DNA from: Actinomadura nitritigenes
GTDB taxonomy: Bacteria; Actinomycetota; Actinomycetes; Streptosporangiales; Streptosporangiaceae
Length of the DNA: 64,000 nt
Assembly: GCF_017573545.1 (NCBI RefSeq)
Contig: NZ_JAGEOK010000013.1
Span: forward strand, 1-64,000
Reading direction: 5' to 3'
Part shown: piece by piece, positions 40,913 through 48,816 of the stretch
Layout: each line of letters starts with the position of its first letter
Position numbering within the stretch: the stretch's first letter is position 1
Notes under the pieces: model-generated
Told to the model about the DNA's origin: nothing
What the model saw: only the letters and a program-made list of their open reading frames with translations
The model's database searches: none
Made by a program: the position numbers and the translations under genes

Positions 40913-41650
40913 GTGGAGGGGCCGTTCATGCGGATCGAGGACAGCGGGCTGGTGGTGCCGCTGCGCCCCGACGTAACGACGGTCGGGAGAGGGAGAGGAG
41001 TCGACATCCGCCTCGACGACCCGAGTGTGTCCCGTTTGCACGCCGAGATCGTGCGGCGCGGCCCGTACGTCTACGTCGTCGACATGGGTCTGTCCCGCAA
41101 CGGGACCCGTGTCAACGGCCGGCCGATCGCCCGCCGTGTGCTGGAGGACGGTGACGTCGTGAGCTTCGGCACGGCGCGCTGCCGGATGGGGGGCATCCCC
41201 CGTGAGGAGGTCGACCCGGACGTCGAGCTGCGGCGTGCCGTGGCCCCCGAGCTCACCCGCCGCGAGGTCGACGTACTGACCGCACTGTGCCGTCCCGCAC
41301 TGTCCGACGAGGCGTTCGTGGCCCCCGCCACGGCGCGCGACATCGCGGGAGAGCTGGTGGTGACCGAGGCCGCGGTGAAGCAGCACCTGCTGCGGCTCTA
41401 CCAGAAGTTCCGGATCCCGGAGGGGGCCAACCGGCGCACCCGGCTGGCCAACGAGGTCATCGCGATGGGGCTCGTCCGGCCGCTGCCGCCGGTGCACGTG
41501 CCCCAGCAGGGCCGCCCTCCGATCGACGGGCGCCCGCCGGGGATGCGGGGCCCGGCGGAGGCGCGCAGGCCGGGAGCGCCGGGACACGCGCCCGGCCATC
41601 CGGGTCCGGCGCGTACCGCGCACACCACGGCTGGCCGCAGGGCCAGCTGA
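40913..41650 (+). CDS. FHA-domain protein fused to a C-terminal helix-turn-helix
   Basis: The protein is 245 residues from GTG with GGGAGG 6 nt upstream. The N-terminal FHA domain (about 7-90) holds the phosphothreonine-binding signature: Gly25-Arg26, Ser40-Arg-Leu-His43, Asn63-Gly-Thr65 and Asn68. A second domain (about 108-182) begins LTRREVDVLTALC and continues TARDIAGELVVTEAAVKQHLLRLYQKFRI, a LuxR/GerE-like winged helix with a slightly long insertion. The last 55 residues are Pro/Gly/Ala/Arg-rich and disordered. The arrangement suggests a transcription factor whose activity or partner choice depends on Ser/Thr-protein kinase phosphorylation. No kinase is adjacent. DNA targets are unknown. 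Confidence 0.85.
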   Translation: MEGPFMRIEDSGLVVPLRPDVTTVGRGRGVDIRLDDPSVSRLHAEIVRRGPYVYVVDMGLSRNGTRVNGRPIARRVLEDGDVVSFGTARCRMGGIPREEVDPDVELRRAVAPELTRREVDVLTALCRPALSDEAFVAPATARDIAGELVVTEAAVKQHLLRLYQKFRIPEGANRRTRLANEVIAMGLVRPLPPVHVPQQGRPPIDGRPPGMRGPAEARRPGAPGHAPGHPGPARTAHTTAGRRAS

Positions 41651-41785
41651 GGGTGCCGGACCGGCCGGGCCGAGCGTGCGGTCGCCCTTGACGGCAGCGC
41701 GATGAGGGCGACCGCCGGACCCGCCCGAGCGGGGCCGCGCAAGTGACGGCGCGGCTCCGTCCGGGAGTGTCCGGGTGAAGCGGAG

Positions 41786-41816
41786 GGGCCGCCACCGTGG
41801 GTGTCGGTGGCGGCCC
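41786..41816 (+). terminator. Bidirectional terminator between the FHA gene and folD
   Basis: A perfect 12-bp stem (GGGCCGCCACCG at 41786-41797 with its complement 41805-41816) with a 7-nt loop lies in the 186-base gap between the two convergent genes. Confidence 0.7.
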
Positions 41817-41836
41817 TCACGCATGTCCGGGACCGG

Positions 41837-42685
41837 TCAGGCCGATCCCTCGGCGGCCTCGACGACGTTCTGCAGCAGCATCGCGCGGGTCATGGGGCCG
41901 ACGCCGCCGGGGTTGGGGGCGACCCACCCGGCGACGTCGCGGACGTCGGCGGCGACGTCGCCGGTCAGCTTGCCGTCGACGCGGGAGACGCCGACGTCGA
42001 GGACGGCGGCGCCGGGCTTGACCATGCCGGCGGTGATCAGGCCGGGGACGCCGGCGGCGGCGACGACGATGTCGGCGGCGCGGGTGTGCGCGGCGAGGTC
42101 GCGGGTGGCGGTGTGGCAGAGGGTGACGGTGGCGTTCTCGCTGCGGCGGGTCAGCAGCAGGCCGAGGGACCGGCCGACGGTGATGCCGCGGCCGACGACG
42201 GTGACCTCGGCACCCTTGATCGGGACGTCGTAGTGGCGGAGCAGCTCGATGATGCCCTTCGGGGTGCAGGGCAGCGGGCCGGGCTGCATCAGCACGAGCC
42301 GTCCGAGGTTCGTCGGGTGCAGGCCGTCGGCGTCCTTGGCGGGGTCGATCAGCTCCAGCACGCGCTGCTCGTCCAGGCCCTTGGGAAGCGGGAGCTGGAC
42401 GATGTAGCCGGTGCAGGCGGGGTCGGCGTTGAGCTCGGCGACGGCCTGCTCCACGTCGGCCTGCGAGGCGGTCTCGGGCAGGTCGCGGCGGATGCTCTCG
42501 ATGCCGACCTCGGCGCAGTCGCGGTGCTTCATGTTCACGTAGGAGCGGCTGCCCGGGTCGTCGCCGACCAGGACGGTGCCGAGGCCGACGGACACGCCGC
42601 GGTCGCGGAGCGCCTCGACGCGGCGCTTGAGGTCGGAGCGGATCTCGGCGGCCAGGGCCTTGCCGTCCAGAATCTGTGCGGTCAT
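41837..42685 (-). CDS. folD: Methylenetetrahydrofolate dehydrogenase / methenyltetrahydrofolate cyclohydrolase
   Basis: The protein is 282 residues from the ATG at 42683-42685, with GGAGG 6 nt upstream. Bifunctional FolD motifs are present: VGDDPGSRSYVNMKHRDC (Tyr49 and catalytic Lys53), the signature GYIVQLPLPKGLDE, DADGLHPTNLG, PCTPKGIIELL, the NADP loop VVGRGITVGRSLGLLL, and the second signature PNPGGVGPMTRAMLLQN. It makes 5,10-methenyl- and then 10-formyl-tetrahydrofolate, the one-carbon donor for purN and purH about 1 kb away. A ZTP riboswitch candidate lies in its leader. Confidence 0.95.
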   Translation of the reverse strand: MTAQILDGKALAAEIRSDLKRRVEALRDRGVSVGLGTVLVGDDPGSRSYVNMKHRDCAEVGIESIRRDLPETASQADVEQAVAELNADPACTGYIVQLPLPKGLDEQRVLELIDPAKDADGLHPTNLGRLVLMQPGPLPCTPKGIIELLRHYDVPIKGAEVTVVGRGITVGRSLGLLLTRRSENATVTLCHTATRDLAAHTRAADIVVAAAGVPGLITAGMVKPGAAVLDVGVSRVDGKLTGDVAADVRDVAGWVAPNPGGVGPMTRAMLLQNVVEAAEGSA

Positions 42686-42708
42686 GCATGCCTCCGCGGT
42701 GTCTCGCC

Positions 42709-42735
42709 AGGGACCGAGCCCGGCTCGAGGTCCCG
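42709..42735 (-). promoter_or_regulatory. Stem-loop between riboswitch and folD (expression-platform candidate)
   Basis: GGGACC and GAGCC on the plus strand (42710-42720) pair with GGCTC and GGTCCC (42722-42734) with a 2-nt bulge. The hairpin sits between the ZTP aptamer and the folD ribosome site. It has no T tract, so control by RNA structure or read-through is inferred. Confidence 0.4.
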
Positions 42736-42812
42736 TCCACCCAGGCGCGCGGTGTCCGGACTGTCGTTCGCTCCCCGGTGGTGATCCACCTTGACCGCGC
42801 CAGTCGCGTCGA
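42735..42812 (-). ncRNA. ZTP/ZMP (pfl-type) riboswitch candidate in the folD leader
   Basis: Reading the minus strand, the leader has CGACTGGCGCGGTCAAGGTGG-type P1/P2 sequence, then the conserved CACCACCGGGGAGCG core. After a variable linker comes CCGCGCGCCTGGG, the pseudoknot-forming 3' element of the pfl motif. These two conserved blocks in this order, 60-100 bases before folD, match the ZTP riboswitch class. That class senses the purine intermediate ZTP/ZMP and typically controls folD, purH and glyA genes. The closing GGGTGG differs from the more usual GGGCA. A covariance-model search would settle it. Confidence 0.72.
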
Positions 42813-42899
42813 AACCCCATGGTAGCCGCCCCGGGGGGCGGCGAGTGGCTCGCGGAAATCGCCGTGAAGTGGCCCTGCCGGACGCTCAGCGGCCCCTCG

Positions 42900-42905
42900 T
42901 AGCGT
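42900..42905 (+). promoter_or_regulatory. Candidate -10 element for leaderless GNAT gene
   Basis: TAGCGT is followed by 7 nt and the ATG at 42913, with no ribosome-binding site. Confidence 0.42.
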
Positions 42906-42912
42906 GGACTCC

Positions 42913-43506
42913 ATGAGCGACGAGTGGTTTGCCCGGCCGGTCCTGACCGGGCGTTACGTGCGTCTGGAGCCCCTTTCCCTCGACCATGTGGACGGGCTGT
43001 TCGAGGCGTCGAAGGAGCCGTCGATCTGGACGTGGAAGAGCGAGCACCAGCCGGAGACCGTGGACGCCATGCGCGCCTGGGTCGAGAAGGCGCTGGCGGG
43101 GTGCGAGCGCGGGCTCCGGCTGCCGTGGGCGCAGGTCGACGTGGCGACCGGGGAGGTCGCGGGGAGCACGTCGTACTACGAGATCGCGCCGCACGACCGG
43201 GGGCTGTGCATCGGGCACACCTGGCTGGGGGCGCGCTGGCAGCGGACGGGGTTCAACACCGAGTCGAAACTGCTGCTGCTTCAGCGCGCCTTCGACGACC
43301 TGGGGGCGATCCGGGTGGGCTGGCACACGCACATCCGCAACGAGCGGTCGCGGGCGGCGATCGAGCGTCTCGGCGCGTCGTTCGAGGGGATCCACCGCAA
43401 GCACCGGGTCCTCGCTGACGGGTCGATCCGCGACACCGCCGTCTTCGCGATGACCGACGACGACTGGCCGGAGGCGTCGAAGGCGCTGCGCGGCAAGCTG
43501 CGCTGA
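42913..43506 (+). CDS. GNAT (RimJ/RimL-like) N-acetyltransferase
   Basis: The protein is 197 residues from the ATG at 42913; a GTG three codons earlier is in frame. It has the RimJ/RimL subgroup pattern: LTGRYVRLEPLSLDHVDGLFEA at the N-terminus, a beta-strand segment GEVAGSTSYYEI, then GHTWLGARWQRTGFNTESKLLLLQRAFDDLGAIRVGW and NERSRAAIERLGASFEG. The pyrophosphate loop (normally Q/R-x-x-G-x-G/A) reads R-W-Q-R-T-G, which is shortened. It acetylates an unknown amine such as a protein N-terminus or small molecule. The gene is divergent from folD. Confidence 0.85.
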   Translation: MSDEWFARPVLTGRYVRLEPLSLDHVDGLFEASKEPSIWTWKSEHQPETVDAMRAWVEKALAGCERGLRLPWAQVDVATGEVAGSTSYYEIAPHDRGLCIGHTWLGARWQRTGFNTESKLLLLQRAFDDLGAIRVGWHTHIRNERSRAAIERLGASFEGIHRKHRVLADGSIRDTAVFAMTDDDWPEASKALRGKLR

Positions 43507-43525
43507 CGACCGCCGAAGGGCCGCG

Positions 43526-43702
43526 CTAGTCGTCGGCGCGTTCGCGGCGGGCCAGGATCCGGTCGGTGCCGTGCCAGCCGAGATGGCCCGCGAGCATCGC
43601 GGCCAGCACCGCGGCGACGAGCCCGACGGCCTGCCGGGACTCCATCAGCAGCGCGTCGGCCTGGCCGATGTGGGCGACCAGAAAGGTCGTCAGCGAGTCC
43701 AT
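43526..43702 (-). CDS. Small single-helix membrane protein (58 residues)
   Basis: ATG (43700-43702) with GGGAGG 6 nt upstream opens a 58-codon frame ending TAG. The product begins MDSLTTFLVAHIGQADALL, has one hydrophobic helix (AVGLVAAVLAAMLAGHLGW), and a charged tail (RILARRERADD). Ribosome site, length and the clean hydrophobic-then-basic topology support a real small membrane protein. I recognise no family. It precedes, on the other side, the terminator of purH. Confidence 0.6.
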   Translation of the reverse strand: MDSLTTFLVAHIGQADALLMESRQAVGLVAAVLAAMLAGHLGWHGTDRILARRERADD

Positions 43703-43792
43703 GCGCGCCTCCCTAGGCGGGCGATCGCGCCGGGGGTCGGGAACGTCAGGGGGCGCGGCCAGCCAGAGGCTACCTCCCGCGGAGAAGTGAAA

Positions 43793-43833
43793 AGGACGGC
43801 CGGTGCGGGACGCGCTCCCGCACCGGCCGTCCT
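43793..43833 (-). terminator. Rho-independent terminator of purN-purH
   Basis: A perfect 17-bp stem (43793-43809 with 43817-43833, loop ACGCGCT) followed on the minus strand by TTTTC. It lies 22 bases past the purH stop and is the clearest terminator in the window. Confidence 0.88.
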
Positions 43834-43855
43834 CAAGCCCCGGCCGTCACCGGCC

Positions 43856-45421
43856 TCAGTGGAAGAAGTGCCGTGTTCCGGTGAAGTACATCGTGATGCC
43901 GGCCTTCTTCGCGGTCTCGATCGCCAGCTCGTCGCGGATCGAGCCGCCCGGCTGGACGACGGCCTTGACCCCGGCCTCGACCAGCACCTCCAGGCCGTCC
44001 GGGAACGGGAAGAACGCGTCGGACGCGGCGACCGAGCCGCGTGCCCGCTCCTCGCCCGCGCGGGCGACCGCGAGGCGCGCGGAGTCGACCCGGTTGACCT
44101 GGCCCATGCCGACGCCGACGGTGGCGCCGCCGGACGCCAGCAGGATCGCGTTGGACTTGACGGCGCGGACGGCCCGCCAGGCGAACGCCAGGTCGCGGAG
44201 GGTGTCCTCGTCGGCGGCGTCGCCGCACGCGAGCTCCCAGCCGGACGGGTCGTCGCCGGGCGCGTCGACCCGGTCGACGGTCTGCACGAGCAGGCCCCCG
44301 TCGATCCGCCGGGACTCGGTGGCGCCGCCGGGGGCGTCCGGGCAGATCAGCAGCCGGGTGTTCTTGAACCGGTTCTTCAGCACGGTCACGGCCTCGTCCT
44401 CGAAGGACGGGGCGACGACGACCTCGGCGAAGCTCCCGGTGATCTGCTCCGCCATCGCGGCGGTGACCGGCCGGTTCGCGGCGATCACGCCGCCGTAGGC
44501 GGACGCGGGGTCGCATTCGAGGGCCAGCCGGTGCGCCTCGGCGATGTCGGCGCCGACCGCGATGCCGCACGGGTTGGCGTGCTTGATGATCGCGACGCAG
44601 GGGTCGGTGAAGTCGTAGGCGGCGCGGCGGGCGGCGTCGGTGTCCACGTAGTTGTTGTAGGACATCTCCTTGCCGTAGATCTGCTCGGCGCCCGCGAGGC
44701 CCGTCTCGCCGGGCACCCGGTACAGGGCGGCGCGCTGGTGCGGGTTCTCGCCGTACCGCAGGGTGTTCGACCGCTCCCAGGTGGCGCCGATGAAGTCCGG
44801 CCACCGCGTCTCGGCGGCCTGCTCGTCGGGCGCGTACTCGCTCGCGAACCAGGACGCCACGGCGACGTCGTAGGACGCGGTGTGCTTGTAGGCGAGGGCG
44901 GCGAGGCGGCGCCGCTGCTCCAGCGTGAAGCCGCCCTCCTTCACCGCGTCGAGGACGTCCCCGTACGCGGACGGGTCGACGACGACCGCGACGGACGCGT
45001 GGTTCTTCGCGGCGGCGCGGACCATCGTCGGGCCGCCGATGTCGATCTGCTCGACGCACTCGTCGGGCCCGGCGCCGGACGCGACGGTCGCGGCGAACGG
45101 GTACAGGTTCACCACGGCCAGGTCGAACGGCTCGACGTGCAGGTCGTCGAGCTGCTGGAGGTGGTCGTCCTTGCGCCGGTCGGCGAGCAGCCCGGCGTGC
45201 ACCTTCGGGTGCAGGGTCTTGACCCGGCCGTCCAGGCACTCGGGGAACCCGGTGAGCTTCTCCACCTTCATCACCGGCACCCCGGCGGCGGAGATCCGGC
45301 CGGCCGTGGACCCGGTGGAGACGATCTCCACCCCGGCCTCGTGCAGGCCCCGGGCGAGCTCCTCCAGCCCGGTCTTGTCGTACACGCTGATCAGTGCGCG
45401 CTTGATCGCCACCCGACTCAC
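43856..45421 (-). CDS. purH: Bifunctional AICAR formyltransferase / IMP cyclohydrolase
   Basis: The protein is 521 residues. The GTG (45419-45421) overlaps the purN stop (GTGA) and has GGGGAG 8 nt upstream. The N-terminal MGS-like domain has RALISVYDKTGLEELARGL, VSTGSTAGRIS, KLTGFPECLDGRVKTLHPKVHAG and DIGGPTMVRAAAKN. The C-terminal transformylase domain has LRYGENPHQRAALY, IIKHANPCGIAVG (catalytic Lys-His), CDPASAYGGVIAANR and FPFPDGLE. It performs the last two steps to IMP using 10-formyl-tetrahydrofolate made by FolD nearby. Same-strand coupling to purN fits a purN-purH operon. Confidence 0.95.
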   Translation of the reverse strand: MSRVAIKRALISVYDKTGLEELARGLHEAGVEIVSTGSTAGRISAAGVPVMKVEKLTGFPECLDGRVKTLHPKVHAGLLADRRKDDHLQQLDDLHVEPFDLAVVNLYPFAATVASGAGPDECVEQIDIGGPTMVRAAAKNHASVAVVVDPSAYGDVLDAVKEGGFTLEQRRRLAALAYKHTASYDVAVASWFASEYAPDEQAAETRWPDFIGATWERSNTLRYGENPHQRAALYRVPGETGLAGAEQIYGKEMSYNNYVDTDAARRAAYDFTDPCVAIIKHANPCGIAVGADIAEAHRLALECDPASAYGGVIAANRPVTAAMAEQITGSFAEVVVAPSFEDEAVTVLKNRFKNTRLLICPDAPGGATESRRIDGGLLVQTVDRVDAPGDDPSGWELACGDAADEDTLRDLAFAWRAVRAVKSNAILLASGGATVGVGMGQVNRVDSARLAVARAGEERARGSVAASDAFFPFPDGLEVLVEAGVKAVVQPGGSIRDELAIETAKKAGITMYFTGTRHFFH

Positions 45422-46122
45422 CGGTCGAGCTCCCCTCGTTCCGTCTGACCTGGACTGCCGGACGGTCCGCCGTCCGGCGCGGCGCCGCCGGTCGGGCCGT
45501 CGCCGCAGGTTCTGCATTTCATCGAGACCCGCCGGCCCCGCGTGGTCCAGCCGTCGCGGGCCAGCCGTCCGACGACGTCGACCAGGAGCCGGCGCTCCAC
45601 CTGCTTGATGCGCTCGTGCAGGGAGTCCTCGTCGTCGTGCCAGCCCACGGGGACGGTCTCCTGGGCGATGACGGGTCCGGTGTCCACGCCTTCGTCGACG
45701 AAGTGAACCGTACAGCCCGTGACCTTCACCCCGTACGCCAGGGCGTCCCGTACGGCGTGCGCGCCGGGGAACGAGGGCAGCAGCGCGGGGTGGGTGTTGA
45801 CGATCCGGCCGCCGAACCGGGCCAGCACCGCCGGGCCGAGGATCTTCATGAACCCGGCGGACACCACGAGGTCGGGTTCGTGCTCGGCGATGGCGGCGGC
45901 GAGCGCCTCGTCCCACTCGGCGCGGGACGGGAAGTCGGGGATGCGGAGGGTGAACGCGGGCAGCCCGGCGCGCTCGGCGCGCTCGGTCCCGCCGATTCCG
46001 TCGCGGTCGGCGCCCACGGCCACCACTTTCGCCCCGTAGGCTGGATCTGCGCAGGCGTCGAGCAGCGCTTGTAGGTTGGTCCCCGCGCCGGAGACGAGGA
46101 CGACGAGCCGGGCGGACACCAT
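45418..46122 (-). CDS. purN: Phosphoribosylglycinamide formyltransferase
   Basis: The protein is about 234 residues from the ATG at 46120-46122 (MVSARLVVLVSGAGTN), preceded by AAGGGAG. A longer frame to 46173 exists, but a TAGGCT -10-like element overlaps the sequence just upstream of it, making that start less likely. Motifs are VSGAGTNLQALLDA, SAGFMKILGP, the catalytic region NTHPALLPSFPGAHAV, and VDEGVDTGPVIAQ. It formylates GAR with 10-formyl-tetrahydrofolate. The C-terminus has an extra Cys-x-x-Cys-containing, Gly/Pro-rich tail (KCRTCGDGP) not needed for the enzyme. Confidence 0.92.
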   Translation of the reverse strand: MVSARLVVLVSGAGTNLQALLDACADPAYGAKVVAVGADRDGIGGTERAERAGLPAFTLRIPDFPSRAEWDEALAAAIAEHEPDLVVSAGFMKILGPAVLARFGGRIVNTHPALLPSFPGAHAVRDALAYGVKVTGCTVHFVDEGVDTGPVIAQETVPVGWHDDEDSLHERIKQVERRLLVDVVGRLARDGWTTRGRRVSMKCRTCGDGPTGGAAPDGGPSGSPGQTERGELDR

Positions 46123-46227
46123 GACTCCCTTGTGGACGGTGGGGTGGACGGTGGGGTTGTCGGCAATCGCCATGAAGCCTATCGGCCCTGTTCGGCGCGG
46201 TTGAATCCACGGTTGGGAGGAGCGGAC

Positions 46228-46728
46228 GTGAGCGAGCAGCCGGGAGGCCCGGCCCATCCCGTCGAGCAGGGGCGGGATCCGGCGGGACCGCCCCCGGGCC
46301 CCGGCCCGGGCTCTCCCCTGGGTCCCCCGCCCGGGCAGCGGCCGGTGGAGCGGACCGGCCGACGGGCCCTGTGGCTGGGCGTCGTCGCCCTGGTGACCTC
46401 ACTGTTCTTCTACCCGCTGGGGCTGGTGCTGGGCGTGGCCTCGCTGGTCATCGGGATCCGGGCGCGGCGGCGGGCGCGGACGGCGCGCGCGACCTCGCCG
46501 GGCGCCGTGCCGGGCATCGTGCTCGGCGCGGTGGGCCTGGCGTTCTCGACGCTGTCGGTGGCGCTGACGGTGTTCCTGTGGTCGGAGCTGAGCGGCTACC
46601 AGGAGTGCCTCGGCGCGGCGAACACCGGCACCGACAAGACCGCCTGCAAGCACGAGTACTACCCGAGGATCGAGAAGAAGCTCGGCCTGCCCGCGGGCAG
46701 CATGGACAAGTACGGCGACCTGCTCTGA
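46228..46728 (+). CDS. DUF4190-like membrane protein
   Basis: The protein is 166 residues from GTG with GGGAGG 8 nt upstream. The first 40 residues are Pro/Gly-rich. Two membrane helices (about 47-73 and 93-117) are joined by a basic loop with RARRRARTARATSPG. A short extracytoplasmic tail contains two cysteines (ECLGAANTG and ACKHEYY). The double-helix region resembles the actinobacterial DUF4190 pattern of small membrane proteins. In M. tuberculosis a membrane protein gene (Rv0954) also neighbours perM and purN. Function unknown. Confidence 0.7.
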   Translation: MSEQPGGPAHPVEQGRDPAGPPPGPGPGSPLGPPPGQRPVERTGRRALWLGVVALVTSLFFYPLGLVLGVASLVIGIRARRRARTARATSPGAVPGIVLGAVGLAFSTLSVALTVFLWSELSGYQECLGAANTGTDKTACKHEYYPRIEKKLGLPAGSMDKYGDLL

Positions 46729-46788
46729 TGCCCTGACCCGCCCCCGGCCCTCCCGGCCGGGGCGCGGGGCCTGGTCGCGGCGCGGGGC

Positions 46789-48627
46789 CTAGGAGTCGCG
46801 GCGCGGGGACCGGTCGGGGTGCGGCTCCTCGCGCAGGACGTAGATCGCGCCGCCGCGGTTCTCGGTGCGCTCGGGGTCCTCGCGCGGCGGCGGGACGGGC
46901 TCCGGCTCGGGATCCTCGACGATGTGGCCTTCGAGGACGACCTTGCCGTCCCGCTCGTCCGGTTCGGGCTCCGCCGGCGCGGGCTCCGGCCCGGGTTCCG
47001 GCTCGGCACCGGCCAGGACGGGCTCGTCCGCGATCAGCTCGGGCAGCGGGTCGGCCGCACGGCCGCGACCGCGCGGCCGGCGCGGCGCCAGCACCGGTTC
47101 GGCCTCCTCGAACTCCAGCGGGCCGGGCACGTAGGGCGAGGGGCGGGAGGCGGGCGGCTCCTCGGGCGCCGGCGGGGGCTCGTCGAGGACGGGCGCGGGC
47201 AGCGGAACCGCCGCCTCCGGCAGCCGGGCCTGGGACGGCTTCGCGGCGGGCCGCCGCGCCTTGCGCTTCTTCCGCTTGCGGGGGCGGGCGGGTGCCTCGT
47301 CCTCCTCCGGCCGCCGCATGAGCCGCCAGTTCGCCGCCCACGCCGCGAGCGCCGCGGAGATCCCGACCTCCAGCGCCGCCAGCAGCCCCACCTGCCAGGC
47401 CGACGGCCCGACCGTCGCCATCCGCCCGCCGCCGAGCGGGCCGCCCGACAGCGCCGCCAGCACCGCGACGACGCCGCCGGTCAGGGTCCCGGACACGAAG
47501 CCCCACAGCGGCGCGCCCTCCGACGTCGCGCTCGGCATCGTCCGGATCGTCAGCACCCCGCCGACCGCGCCCGCGACGAACGGCGCCGCGAGCGCCAGCA
47601 GCGACACCGCGGGAGCGGGGCCCGCCTGGGGCAGCGCGGCGAGCGGCGGGAACGCGGGGACCGTGTCCAGGAACACACCGGTGGGCGACACGCTCGTCCC
47701 GGCGCCGACCGCGAACCCGGGGCCGACCGCGTAGGCGATCCCCCAGATCACCGCGTTCGGCAGGAACGCGAGTTCCACCAGCAGCAGCAGGACGCCGCCC
47801 ACGATGCCGGGCGCGAGCAGGTCGTACACCCGGTCGGACTCGGAGATGTGCAGCGCCAGGGACCCGCCGACCAGGACGGCGCCCGCCGCCGCCAGCACCG
47901 CGACCGACCCGGCGACCCCGATCACCAGCGACCGCGGGCGGTCCGGCAGCAGCCGCAGCAGCGCGCCGAGCCCGGACCGGACCCGCCGCCCGCGCGCCTC
48001 CGCCGCGACCTGCGCGGCGACCACGGCCCGCGCGGCGCCGAGGCCGCCCGCGATGACGGCGACGAGGAGGCAGCCGAGCAGCGCCTGCCACGCGGACGGG
48101 TGCACCTCCGGCGCCGACACCGCGAGCGCCATCAGCATCGCCAGCAGCGCGTACGGGACGGCCAGCGCCGCCGCCACCCGCACCACGGCGACCCGCGGCC
48201 GGGCCGGCAGCCCGAGCCCCCGGATCATCCACGCGCCGCCCCGGTACAGCAGCGCGCCGGGGAGCACCAGCACGCCCAGCGGCAGCAGCCCGACCCGGCC
48301 GTGGCCGTAGGAGAACCCCGCGTGGTGGGAGACGAGCCAGAAGTTCACGGCGGTGCGGAACACCCCGGACAGCCCGTGCCCGAGCGCGGTCTTCGGCGCC
48401 GCGACCCAGCCGAGCAGCGTCACGGTCGTCAGCACGGTGAGGCCGATCCCGACGCACCACAGCGACGCCACGAGCCCCGTCACGTACAGGGGGCGGCCGT
48501 TGCCCGGCGGCGGCGCGGGGGGCCCGCCGCGCTCCTTCCCGGGCCGGGGCGCGTCCTCGCGGCGCCGCCCCCTCGGGTCCCTCGCCGGTTCGGGGGTCGC
48601 GCGCTGTCCCGGCCTCACGTCGCTCAC
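46789..48627 (-). CDS. DUF6350 / PerM-like multi-pass membrane protein
   Basis: The protein is 612 residues with a GTG start and weak ribosome site. About eight to ten hydrophobic segments occupy residues 45-420. A strongly basic stretch (RPRKRKKRKARR) follows, and then about 160 Pro/Glu-rich cytoplasmic residues. The core has GLVASLWCVGIGLTVLTTVTLLGWVAAP and SYGHGRVGLLPLGVLVLPGALLYRGGAW, as in DUF6350 proteins such as M. tuberculosis PerM (Rv0955), a cell-division-linked membrane protein. The same neighbourhood (sucC-sucD-perM-purN-purH) supports orthology. The long acidic tail is an addition whose role is unknown. Confidence 0.82.
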   Translation of the reverse strand: MSDVRPGQRATPEPARDPRGRRREDAPRPGKERGGPPAPPPGNGRPLYVTGLVASLWCVGIGLTVLTTVTLLGWVAAPKTALGHGLSGVFRTAVNFWLVSHHAGFSYGHGRVGLLPLGVLVLPGALLYRGGAWMIRGLGLPARPRVAVVRVAAALAVPYALLAMLMALAVSAPEVHPSAWQALLGCLLVAVIAGGLGAARAVVAAQVAAEARGRRVRSGLGALLRLLPDRPRSLVIGVAGSVAVLAAAGAVLVGGSLALHISESDRVYDLLAPGIVGGVLLLLVELAFLPNAVIWGIAYAVGPGFAVGAGTSVSPTGVFLDTVPAFPPLAALPQAGPAPAVSLLALAAPFVAGAVGGVLTIRTMPSATSEGAPLWGFVSGTLTGGVVAVLAALSGGPLGGGRMATVGPSAWQVGLLAALEVGISAALAAWAANWRLMRRPEEDEAPARPRKRKKRKARRPAAKPSQARLPEAAVPLPAPVLDEPPPAPEEPPASRPSPYVPGPLEFEEAEPVLAPRRPRGRGRAADPLPELIADEPVLAGAEPEPGPEPAPAEPEPDERDGKVVLEGHIVEDPEPEPVPPPREDPERTENRGGAIYVLREEPHPDRSPRRDS

Positions 48628-48750
48628 CCGCCCATGCTGGCACCCCGCCCCCGCGCGCCCGCCCCCTCGACCCGGCGTGTCGCCTTTGTCGCGCCGCCGC
48701 GCGTCCCCGCGGGGCGGGGCCCCTCGGCCCGGCGGCTCCCGGGACGAACG

Positions 48751-48788
48751 AAAGACGCCCGGGCCGCGACGGCGGCTCGGGCGTCTTT
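48751..48788 (-). terminator. Terminator after sucCD
   Basis: A 17-bp stem with one G-U pair (48751-48767 with 48772-48788, loop GACG) is followed on the minus strand by TTTCGTTCGT. It lies 28 bases past the sucD stop and also faces the end of the membrane-protein gene region. Confidence 0.85.
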
Positions 48789-48816
48789 CGGTGCCTGGTC
48801 AGGCGATCGGAAGACC

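Noticed and set aside
42735..42812. Tetrahydrofolate riboswitch in the folD leader
   Set aside because: The conserved elements are those of the ZTP (pfl) class. I see no THF-type core.
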